Shown here in pieces: positions 1 through 5,478 of a stretch of 5,478 nt of DNA. A model generated the notes under the pieces. That model saw only the letters and a list, made by a program, of their open reading frames with translations. It ran no database searches and was not told the origin of the DNA. A program made the translations under genes and the position numbers. The DNA is taken from NCBI GenBank assembly GCA_018714575.1, contig DVNF01000091.1, positions 1 to 5,478 of the forward strand, read 5' to 3'. How positions within the stretch are numbered: the stretch's first letter is position 1; every line of letters starts with the position of its first letter. The DNA is from Candidatus Stercoripulliclostridium merdigallinarum. GTDB taxonomy: Bacteria; Bacillota; Clostridia; Christensenellales; DTU072.

Positions 1-463
1 GAGTGTTGGTGGCGTCACAGCGGATATAACCGTACCTGTCGCGAATTTTTACTCCCATTTCGCGGAATGCTTTCAAATGCAGGTCGATGGGTCTTAGTCC
101 GATGTCGCAACCGCCCGGGTAAGCCACGGCGGCATGCTTTACGCGGCAAAGAATGGCTCCCAACATAAATACGGAACTTCGTAGCTCCCCTGCCAACGCG
201 GACGAGATCTCTCCCGAATTCATGTATTCCATTCTGAGTCGCAGTTCTTTTCCCCGCCTTTCGCTTTTACCGCCCAAGGATTCGAAAATACGCAACATAT
301 TTTCCACGTCCAGGATTTCGGGGCAGTTTTTCAGGACGACTTCGCCGTCCGTCAGCGAAGCTGCGGCTATCAGCGGTAAGGCTCCGTTTTTAGAGCCTTG
401 CACGGTTACTGCGCCTTTCAGATGCGGCGCCGATTCGTCGTTAAATATTATGTACTTGCTCAC
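1..463 (-). CDS. murA: UDP-N-acetylglucosamine 1-carboxyvinyltransferase (MurA), N-terminal 154 codons, cut by window edge
   Basis: MurA transfers enolpyruvate from PEP to UDP-GlcNAc, the first committed cytoplasmic step of peptidoglycan synthesis. The visible protein starts MSKYIIFND. It carries the substrate-binding QGSKNGALPL segment (residues 22-31; K25 and N26 match E. coli K22/N23), an LRSS segment with R95 at the place of E. coli R91, and the active-site loop PGGCDIGLRPIDLH (residues 116-129). C119 corresponds to catalytic Cys115 of E. coli and R124 to Arg120. Because the loop has Cys rather than Asp, fosfomycin sensitivity is expected (family knowledge, not shown here). About 37% of a typical 420-residue protein is present; the rest lies beyond base 1. 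The start is GTG at 463-461, which overlaps the ftsW stop as GTGA. No good Shine-Dalgarno site precedes it, so translation is probably coupled to ftsW. The RSS...GGC-IG-RPIDLH style resembles MurA of Clostridia. Identification is secure; paralogue type (MurA1 or MurA2) is not resolved. Confidence 0.95.
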   Translation of the reverse strand, partial: MSKYIIFNDESAPHLKGAVTVQGSKNGALPLIAAASLTDGEVVLKNCPEILDVENMLRIFESLGGKSERRGKELRLRMEYMNSGEISSALAGELRSSVFMLGAILCRVKHAAVAYPGGCDIGLRPIDLHLKAFREMGVKIRDRYGYIRCDATNT

Positions 464-1629
464 AACACATTGTATGAGCGGCGCAGGCGATTGTGACTTA
501 TCAGGCTTCGCTTATCGGATAAACCCGTAAAACCTGCCAAAAGCCCTGTAGCCGTCATGAACACCATAAGGGAGCTGCCGCCTGCCGACACGAACGGCAA
601 AGGCAAACCCGTCGGCGGCACCGAACCCGTCACCACCGCCATATTCATCAGCGATTGAACGGCAATCATGACGGTCAGACCGAAAGCCGCCAGCCTGGAA
701 AAAGCGTCCTTTTGCATAAAAGCCGTCTTTATCCCGGCATATATAAACACCAAGTACAGCGCCATTACGAAAATACAGCCTATTACTCCTAATTCTTCGG
801 CTATTACCGAAAAAATAAAATCGGATTCGGCAAAAGGCAGAAACAGATATTTTTGACGGCTGTTGAACAGTCCTACGCCGAAAATTCCGCCGTTGCCTAT
901 CGCGTAATAGGATTGGATCAGCTGATAGCCTTCGTCTTTCGGATTCGCCCAAGGATCCAAAAAAGCCAATAGCCGCCTGACGCGGTAAGGTTCGGCTACT
1001 ATCAAAACGGGTATCGCCGCCAAAGCCAACAGCGAAAGCGCGACGACGACTTTGTTGTCCAAGCCCGCCGCCACAGTCACCAACAAAACAGCTACGGCTA
1101 TAGCCAAAGTTACCGACATATTCGGTTCCGCCATTATCAAAGCCAGGACTATTGCCGTAGCCGCGAACGGCAATATCAGGTATTTTACGGATTTAGGCGG
1201 CTTTTCGGAGTAGATTTTCGCCAAAAACAGCATCAGCGAAAACTTAGCAAGCTCCGACGGTTGAAAGGTGATAAAGCCTAAGTTTATCCACCTGGTCGCG
1301 CCGTAGCTGGTCTGTCCCAAGCCCGGAATAAACACCGCCGCCAAAAGAATAACGGATACCGCCAAAGCCCAAGTCGATAATTTTTTTAATCTTTCGGAGG
1401 GAAATTTATATGCAAAGTACATTAATACCAGCCCGGGGACAAAGCCTAAAAGCTGTTTTTTTACGTAGAAAAAAGCGTCGCCGTAATGGACCTCGGCAGA
1501 ATATGAGCTTGCCGAATAAATCATCACCAAACCCAATACAGACAGCGTTATCGCCGGAATGAATAGCATCAGCCGCAGTTTTTTCATAGTGCGGCGCTCC
1601 GACACGGTTATCCCTATTTGTTCCGCCAT
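460..1629 (-). CDS. ftsW: SEDS-family peptidoglycan glycosyltransferase, FtsW/SpoVE type
   Basis: This integral membrane protein polymerises lipid II into glycan strands, normally paired with a class B penicillin-binding protein such as the one ending just upstream of murE. It has about ten hydrophobic segments (roughly residues 17-39, 56-73, 87-103, 122-139, 148-167, 170-189, 194-212, 271-298, 312-333, 347-368). SEDS signatures include YSAS (38-41), GATRWINLG (110-118), FQPSELAK (122-129), EPN (168-170), GYQLIQSYYAIGNGG (234-248), DFIFSVIAEELG (270-281) and TGLPLPFVSAGGSSL (340-354). D270 matches the proposed catalytic aspartate of RodA/FtsW. The location in the dcw cluster favours FtsW or sporulation SpoVE over RodA, but sequence alone does not separate them. 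The length of 389 residues is normal. An alternative start is M15 at 1587, with GGAG nine bases upstream. The first ATG lies four bases after the murD stop and has only a weak ribosome site. The stop overlaps the murA start. Confidence 0.93.
   Translation of the reverse strand: MAEQIGITVSERRTMKKLRLMLFIPAITLSVLGLVMIYSASSYSAEVHYGDAFFYVKKQLLGFVPGLVLMYFAYKFPSERLKKLSTWALAVSVILLAAVFIPGLGQTSYGATRWINLGFITFQPSELAKFSLMLFLAKIYSEKPPKSVKYLILPFAATAIVLALIMAEPNMSVTLAIAVAVLLVTVAAGLDNKVVVALSLLALAAIPVLIVAEPYRVRRLLAFLDPWANPKDEGYQLIQSYYAIGNGGIFGVGLFNSRQKYLFLPFAESDFIFSVIAEELGVIGCIFVMALYLVFIYAGIKTAFMQKDAFSRLAAFGLTVMIAVQSLMNMAVVTGSVPPTGLPLPFVSAGGSSLMVFMTATGLLAGFTGLSDKRSLISHNRLRRSYNVL
1597..1600 (-). promoter_or_regulatory. 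Possible ribosome binding site for an internal ftsW start
   Basis: GGAG lies nine bases before an in-frame ATG at 1587-1585 (MKKLRL...). It would give a 375-residue FtsW starting just before the first membrane segment. The upstream ATG at 1629 has no comparable site. The motif may simply be coding sequence, so this marks an uncertain start rather than a proven site. Confidence 0.35.
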
Positions 1630-1633
1630 AATC

Positions 1634-2905
1634 TTATTTCAAAGCCGAGACCAGGTTTTTAAAGCGTTCGCCGCGCTCCTTATATCCTGTATATCTGTCA
1701 AACGACGCCGAAGCCGGGGAAAACAACACTATGTCGGCAGCAGATTCTGCGGCGCGGATTATTGCTGCCTGCAAATCCTTTACGATGACTATATCGTTAA
1801 ATCCCACTTTCAATGCGGAGCCGTATATTTTTTCGGCGTTGGCTCCGGTAACGGCAACGAATTTCAGTTTTTCGGGCACGTCCAGGAAAAACTCGCAATA
1901 ATCCTCTTTCTTATCCGAACCGCCCATTATCAAAGCCGTGCTGCCTTCCATAGCGTCCAAAGCCGCCAAAGTCGCCGACACGTTAGTACCTTTCGAATCG
2001 TTAAAGCACCGTTTGCCGCGAAAAACTCCGACGTATTCGATTCGGTGCGGCAAAGGTCTGTATTCCCTGACAAATTTTTTCAAAGCTTCTTTTGTCGCGC
2101 CCAGGCGCGCCGCGACTGTGATAGCCGTCATCATGTTAAAGCGGTTAAATTCTCCGCGAAGTTTGCTTTCCTTTACCGAAATCAGCTGTTCTCCGCGCAA
2201 ATAAAAGGCGTTGTTTTTTATGTAACAATCTCCCACCGCTTCCGCGGCGCTGACCCAAACGACCTCGGACGCAAGGTGCTTTCCCAATTCCCTGATAGCC
2301 GGCTGATCGTAATTCAGCACCGCAACGTCGGACGCCGTTTGCAACCTGAATACTCGTTTTTTTGCGGAAAAGTAGCCGGCGAAATCCGGGTATCTGTCCA
2401 TATGATCGGGCGCGATGTTGGTCAAAACTGCGTAATCGGGTCGCAACGTATAAGTGTGCTCTAATTGAAAAGAAGAAGCTTCGATGATATTAACGGCGTA
2501 TTCCGTGCCGTCCAAAGCTACTTGCGAAACGGGATAGCCGATATTGCCCATCGTGCGGCAGGTTATCCCTGACAACTTTAAGGCTTTGTCTATCATGTCG
2601 CAGACCGTGGTCTTGCCGTTGGTCCCGGTCACTACGACCTTTATCCCCTTTAAATTGCGTATCCCAAGTTCCAATTCCGAAATCAATTTCACTCCGGCTT
2701 TTTGCGCGGCAACGATCAAGGGGTGGTCGTTTGCTATTGCGGGGCTGACTACGCCCAAGGCAAATTCCTCGATCGGGCAATCGGGCGTTGCGGGAGCGAC
2801 TTCGGGATTGTCGTCTACTCCGACTACTTCATAGCCTTGTTTCGATAACAATGCCTTGGCGGCGGTACCGCTAAGGCGCATTCCTATTACGATTGCTTTT
2901 TCCAT
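1634..2905 (-). CDS. murD: UDP-N-acetylmuramoyl-L-alanine--D-glutamate ligase (MurD)
   Basis: MurD is the cytoplasmic ATP-dependent ligase that adds D-glutamate to UDP-MurNAc-L-alanine. The 423-residue protein has the three Mur ligase domains in order. The Rossmann-like N-terminal part opens MEKAIVIGMRLSG and includes a SPAI segment (54-57). The central ATPase has P-loop TGTNGKTT (93-100), NIAPDHMDRY (163-172) and SAKKRVF (180-186), where K182 matches the carbamylated lysine (E. coli K198). The C-terminal domain has LPHRIE (285-290), NDSKGTN (302-308) and SPASASFDRYTGYKERGERF (396-415), the glutamate-binding region. The start at 2905 is chosen because AGGGGA lies six bases upstream and the Rossmann strand begins at once; an in-frame ATG at 2950 would only add residues read from the end of mraY. 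It lies 10 bases after mraY and 4 bases before ftsW. It is shorter than E. coli MurD (438) mainly in the N-terminal domain. Identification is secure. Confidence 0.96.
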   Translation of the reverse strand: MEKAIVIGMRLSGTAAKALLSKQGYEVVGVDDNPEVAPATPDCPIEEFALGVVSPAIANDHPLIVAAQKAGVKLISELELGIRNLKGIKVVVTGTNGKTTVCDMIDKALKLSGITCRTMGNIGYPVSQVALDGTEYAVNIIEASSFQLEHTYTLRPDYAVLTNIAPDHMDRYPDFAGYFSAKKRVFRLQTASDVAVLNYDQPAIRELGKHLASEVVWVSAAEAVGDCYIKNNAFYLRGEQLISVKESKLRGEFNRFNMMTAITVAARLGATKEALKKFVREYRPLPHRIEYVGVFRGKRCFNDSKGTNVSATLAALDAMEGSTALIMGGSDKKEDYCEFFLDVPEKLKFVAVTGANAEKIYGSALKVGFNDIVIVKDLQAAIIRAAESAADIVLFSPASASFDRYTGYKERGERFKNLVSALK

Positions 2906-2911
2906 AATACT

Positions 2912-2917
2912 TCCCCT
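2912..2917 (-). promoter_or_regulatory. Ribosome binding site of murD, overlapping the mraY stop codon
   Basis: AGGGGA is followed by a six-base spacer and the murD ATG at 2905. Its first two bases are the last two of the mraY TAG stop (2918-2916). It settles the murD start at 2905 rather than the in-frame ATG at 2950, and it suggests that ribosomes ending mraY can reinitiate on murD. Confidence 0.75.
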
Positions 2918-3914
2918 ATATGATGCACAGCGCCACCAATCCTGCCACAAAAGTCGCTATCATATACCGTGCGGTGATCTTGCTTTCGGGTATCCCCTTC
3001 AATTCCAGGTGGTGGTGATACGGCGACATTAAAAATACGCGCTTTTTGGTGAGCTTAAATGATACGACCTGTATTATTACCGATATGCAGCTGACAACGT
3101 ACATTATGCCTATGACCGCGCCTATCAAAGGATTTTTACTGAACAAAGCCAGCGCGGCAAAGAACGCACCTAACGCCAAGGAGCCTGTATCCCCCATAAA
3201 AATGGAAGCTTTCGGAGCGTTAAACCACAGGAAAGCCAATAATCCGCCCAACAACGCCATCGAAGCATAAAACATGGAGTTTACTTCGTCCGCATAAACC
3301 GACATACCCATATGTTCGGCTTCGAAGGCTATCACGGCAAGTATCAGCGCGAAAAATCCGACGTAAACGCCGCCCGTACCTCCTGCCAGCGCGTCCAAGC
3401 CGTCCGTCAAATTTACCGCGTTAGACATTGCCACGAATACGAAAGTCGCAAAGGGCAGATACCATACTCCCAAGTCCCATTCGCCCAAGCCGAAATTTAA
3501 AGAAACCGCCGAGCCTACAAACGGACTGCGGTATGAAAACCATGCCGCCAAGAAACCTGCTACGACTTGGAATAGTATTTTCTGCCAAGCCGTCAAGCCT
3601 TTATTTCGTTTTAATTTTACTTTGATAAAATCGTCCGTAAAGCCGATCAAGCCGTAACCCAAAAACACCAACATCAACATTCTGCCCAGCTCGTGAGAAA
3701 ACGCTCCGGCAGCGGCGGCGGCTATCGTCGTCGAAAGGATAAAGATAATACCGCCGAAAGTCGGCGTTCCCGCCTTGTTTTCATGTTGTTTTACATACCC
3801 CAACAGCGTTTGGACGGCTCTGCCCCCTGCCAGGCGCACTACCGCCGGAGCGATCAGCATAGCCGCGAAAAACGATCCTATCGCCGTTATCAGTCCTATT
3901 AACAGCGCGTTCAC
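2916..3914 (-). CDS. mraY: Phospho-N-acetylmuramoyl-pentapeptide-transferase (MraY)
   Basis: MraY transfers phospho-MurNAc-pentapeptide from its UDP carrier to undecaprenyl phosphate, giving lipid I on the cytoplasmic face of the membrane. The 332-residue protein has about ten hydrophobic segments and the family motifs in order: KAGTPTFGG (47-55), GFTDDFIKVK (91-100) with the Mg/active-site pair D94-D95, NLTDGLDALAGG (168-179), FNAPKASIFMGDTGSL (231-246) with the conserved D242, and the SPYHHHLELKG loop (297-307) with the HHH triad at 300-302. Its length is near B. subtilis MraY (324) and below E. coli (360). The start is GTG at 3914-3912, overlapping the murE TGA stop as GTGA, with AGGAG nine bases upstream inside the murE reading frame. 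The next gene, murD, follows after 10 bases. The GLDALAGG form has Ala where many homologues have Gly. Identification is secure. Confidence 0.97.
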   Translation of the reverse strand: MNALLIGLITAIGSFFAAMLIAPAVVRLAGGRAVQTLLGYVKQHENKAGTPTFGGIIFILSTTIAAAAAGAFSHELGRMLMLVFLGYGLIGFTDDFIKVKLKRNKGLTAWQKILFQVVAGFLAAWFSYRSPFVGSAVSLNFGLGEWDLGVWYLPFATFVFVAMSNAVNLTDGLDALAGGTGGVYVGFFALILAVIAFEAEHMGMSVYADEVNSMFYASMALLGGLLAFLWFNAPKASIFMGDTGSLALGAFFAALALFSKNPLIGAVIGIMYVVSCISVIIQVVSFKLTKKRVFLMSPYHHHLELKGIPESKITARYMIATFVAGLVALCII

Positions 3915-5365
3915 AAGTTATATCTCCTAAACGATTCCAAAACTTCGGCGCGGTCGGAATACCTGACGCGTTCGCCGCGGACTTCGGTGTAATTTTCCGC
4001 GCCCTTTCCCGAAATGACTACCACGTCGTTTTGCTTAGCCACCAACAACGCGTAGGTGATCGCCCCTGCGCGGTCGGGAATGACGATATAATTGCCGTTA
4101 CCTTCTACGCCCGATTCGACGTCGCGGATTATATCTCGCGGATCTTCCGAGCGCGGATTGTCCGAGGTTATCACGGTGAAATCGGCAAGTTCTGTGGAAA
4201 TTTTACCCATTTCGCGCCGTTTTCCTCTGTCGCGGTCGCCGCCGCAGCCGAATACGGAAATCAGCTTACCCCCGCGCGACACCAATTTTTTCGCCGCCGT
4301 CAGCAAATTTATCAAGCCGTCCGGAGTGTGCGCGTAATCGATAATAACGCGCTTCCCCGATTGCAGTATATTAAATCTCCCTTCGACTTCGGGCATATGT
4401 TTAAAGGCGGAGGCTATAACTTCGGGCTTTATTCCTATCAGCCGCGCGGTAGTAGTCGCCGCCAACGCGTTATAAAGGTTGAATTTCCCCACAAAAGGCG
4501 CTTCCAATTCGAAAATATCGTCAAAACAGTTGACGATACATTGCAATTTCGATGTGTAATCGTAGTCTATGGCAAAAGTATCGGACGGGTTTTCCATGCC
4601 GTAGCTTGCCGAAGGAATGGCTTCCGACGCCAAGATCTCTCTGCCCGTTTCGTCGTCAGCGTTGACTACGGCAAATTCGGCGTGTTCGGGCTTAAAGTAG
4701 CCGACTTTGACCTTTTTATAGCTGTCCATGTCGCCGAAAAAGTCCAGATGATCGCGACTCAGGTTGGTAAATACCGCGACTTTGGCGCGGATACCCGCCA
4801 TCTTTTTTAAGGCTATTGCGTGCGCGGAAACTTCCATGACCACGTATTTGACTCCCTGAAAATCAGCCAGCTGAAACAGCCTGTGCAGTTCGATAGGATC
4901 AGGCGTCGTCAGCTTTGAAGGATAGCTTTGTCCCTGTATCGTGGCGCCCAACGTTCCGAACAACGCGGCGCGCTCCCCCGCCGCCACCAAAAGGTTATAT
5001 ATCATGTGCGCCGTGGTAGTCTTTCCGTTCGTGCCGACAACGGCTATAATGTTCAGATTTTTATGTGCGTTATAATAAAAATTCGCCGCCATCAACGCCA
5101 TTGCTTCCCTGACGTCGTTGACTATGATACCCGGAACCGAAGTTTTCAATTCGTGCTCCGAAACGTAAGCCGTGGCTCCGCACCTTTCGGCGTCGGCAAT
5201 ATAGGCGGCGCCGTCGGTATGCACTCCTTTGACGGCAAAAAACAACGCTCCGGGTCGGCAGTCCACGGAATTTATACATAATTCCGATATTTCCGTTTCC
5301 CCTAACGGTTCGGCGGGCTCCGTAAATCGGCAGTCTATCCCCTTAGTCAGCTCTTTTATCAACAT
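3911..5365 (-). CDS. murE: UDP-MurNAc-L-Ala-D-Glu--meso-2,6-diaminopimelate ligase (MurE)
   Basis: MurE is the cytoplasmic ATP-dependent ligase that adds the third stem-peptide residue to UDP-MurNAc-L-Ala-D-Glu. The 484-residue protein has the full Mur ligase layout. The N-terminal UDP-binding domain includes NSVDCRPGALFFA (32-44). The central ATPase has GTNGKTTTAH (111-120), TTPDP (153-157), EVSAHA (178-183), FTNLSRDHLD (199-208) and Y216-K220, with K220 matching the carbamylated lysine of the family. The C-terminal domain has DYAHTPDG (343-350), FGCGGDRDRGKR (372-383), DNPRSEDPR (402-410) and GKGAENY (453-459). DNPR is the signature of meso-DAP-adding enzymes, so DAP rather than lysine is predicted. 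Most homologues read GKGHE where this one reads GKGAE. The start at 5365 has GGAGG five bases upstream. An in-frame ATG at 5458 would overlap the upstream penicillin-binding protein gene and add 31 unrelated residues. The stop overlaps the mraY start. Identification is secure. Confidence 0.97.
   Translation of the reverse strand: MLIKELTKGIDCRFTEPAEPLGETEISELCINSVDCRPGALFFAVKGVHTDGAAYIADAERCGATAYVSEHELKTSVPGIIVNDVREAMALMAANFYYNAHKNLNIIAVVGTNGKTTTAHMIYNLLVAAGERAALFGTLGATIQGQSYPSKLTTPDPIELHRLFQLADFQGVKYVVMEVSAHAIALKKMAGIRAKVAVFTNLSRDHLDFFGDMDSYKKVKVGYFKPEHAEFAVVNADDETGREILASEAIPSASYGMENPSDTFAIDYDYTSKLQCIVNCFDDIFELEAPFVGKFNLYNALAATTTARLIGIKPEVIASAFKHMPEVEGRFNILQSGKRVIIDYAHTPDGLINLLTAAKKLVSRGGKLISVFGCGGDRDRGKRREMGKISTELADFTVITSDNPRSEDPRDIIRDVESGVEGNGNYIVIPDRAGAITYALLVAKQNDVVVISGKGAENYTEVRGERVRYSDRAEVLESFRRYNL
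3924..3928 (-). promoter_or_regulatory. Ribosome binding site of mraY, inside the last codons of murE
   Basis: AGGAG lies nine bases before the mraY GTG start. The same bases encode the Arg-Arg pair near the MurE C-terminus (RRYNL), so the site is embedded in coding sequence. It supports the GTG at 3914 as the true mraY start and fits coupled translation of murE and mraY. Confidence 0.75.
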
Positions 5366-5370
5366 ACTCT

Positions 5371-5375
5371 CCTCC
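5371..5375 (-). promoter_or_regulatory. Ribosome binding site of murE
   Basis: GGAGG with a five-base spacer (AGAGT) lies before the ATG at 5365-5363, within the 22-base gap after the penicillin-binding protein stop. It is the strongest Shine-Dalgarno site in the window and fixes the murE start at 5365 rather than 5458. Confidence 0.85.
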
Positions 5376-5387
5376 AAAATGGTACTT

Positions 5388-5478
5388 TTATGACGGATAC
5401 CCCAAATATTCAAACATATTTTGGTATATTTCACCGACGTACGGAGCGGCCACCACACCGCCGTAATATGCGCCTACA
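5388..5478 (-). CDS. C-terminal 29 codons of a class B penicillin-binding protein (FtsI/SpoVD type), cut by window edge
   Basis: The reverse strand entering at 5478 reads one partial base, then 29 codons (from VGAYYGGVVAAPYVGEI to EYLGYPS) and a TAA stop at 5390-5388. The YYGGVVAAP stretch followed by a short helix and YLG-P is the usual end of the transpeptidase domain of division penicillin-binding proteins, which crosslink peptidoglycan outside the membrane. The position directly before murE matches ftsI in Gram-negative and spoVD in Bacillus-type clusters. None of the catalytic motifs (SxxK, SxN, KTG) lie in the visible part. The protein stops straight after the transpeptidase domain, so no C-terminal PASTA domain is present, unlike B. 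subtilis SpoVD. The gap to murE is 22 bases. The class is likely; FtsI versus SpoVD cannot be decided from this fragment. Confidence 0.8.
   Translation of the reverse strand, partial: VGAYYGGVVAAPYVGEIYQNMFEYLGYPS

Noticed and set aside
153..530. Open frame of 125 codons on the plus strand opposite murA and the end of ftsW.
   Set aside because: The opposite strand encodes the conserved MurA active-site regions. The plus-strand translation has no recognisable features.
1381..1387. Run of seven A on the coding strand in ftsW (A_AAA_AAA in frame), a possible frameshift heptamer.
   Set aside because: The zero frame continues through a full-length, well-conserved FtsW. No Shine-Dalgarno-like stimulator or clear downstream hairpin was seen, so a programmed event is unsupported.
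1410..1562. Fifty-codon plus-strand open frame starting MQSTLIPARG, with GGAGGG eight bases upstream and a basic RRKKRRR cluster.
   Set aside because: The ribosome-like site is the complement of conserved ftsW codons (FPSER region), and the basic run is the complement of coding bases for FFYVKKQ and neighbours. Without conservation it is best explained by chance.
1559..2464. Long open frame on the plus strand (301 codons) opposite murD and the start of ftsW.
   Set aside because: It lies antisense to a clear murD. Its translation is rich in Arg, Phe, Ser and Cys with no recognisable domain, and no good ribosome site was seen. It is a shadow caused by codon bias.
4031..4810. Open frame of 259 codons on the plus strand opposite murE.
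   Set aside because: It is fully antisense to conserved MurE motifs, has shadow-like composition (many Arg, Phe, Val, Gln) and shows no family resemblance.
5380..5425. Possible promoter before murE (TTGAAT and CATAAA-like boxes on the minus strand).
   Set aside because: The spacing is about 15 bases and the boxes match poorly. They lie within and just after the penicillin-binding protein coding end, so read-through from upstream is simpler.
5366..5458. Upstream extension of murE to an ATG at 5458.
   Set aside because: It would overlap the penicillin-binding protein C-terminus in another frame, adds unrelated residues, and ignores the strong GGAGG site before 5365.

Overview
The window is a compact stretch of a division and cell wall (dcw) cluster. 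All genes lie on the minus strand, so transcription runs from the high-coordinate end to the low end. In transcription order they are: the last 29 codons of a class B penicillin-binding protein (FtsI/SpoVD type), murE, mraY, murD, a SEDS-family glycosyltransferase (ftsW/spoVE type), and the first 154 codons of murA, which runs off the window at base 1. I found no RNA gene, mobile element, CRISPR array, repeat family or convincing terminator. The longest gap between genes is 22 bases. Two junctions (murE/mraY and ftsW/murA) overlap by four bases as GTGA, so this looks like one polycistronic, translationally coupled operon whose promoter lies outside the window.

The products act together. MurA makes the first committed intermediate from UDP-GlcNAc and PEP. 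MurD adds D-glutamate and MurE adds the third residue; its DNPR motif predicts meso-diaminopimelate, so the wall is predicted to be DAP-type. MraY moves the finished phospho-MurNAc-pentapeptide to undecaprenyl phosphate at the membrane. The SEDS protein polymerises lipid II, and the upstream penicillin-binding protein would be its transpeptidase partner.

The organism is most likely a Firmicutes/Clostridia-like bacterium, perhaps an uncultured gut lineage. The reasons are the penicillin-binding protein-murE-mraY-murD-SEDS order, the short (332-residue) MraY, the GGAGG-type Shine-Dalgarno sites, the DAP-type MurE and the sequence style of MurA around its catalytic cysteine. This is inference without database comparison, and genus or family cannot be given.

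I see no novel biological system here. The points worth a second look are modest: murF is absent between murE and mraY, murG is absent between ftsW and murA, the penicillin-binding protein ends without a PASTA domain, the MurD N-terminal domain is shorter than in E. coli, and a few conserved motif positions are substituted.
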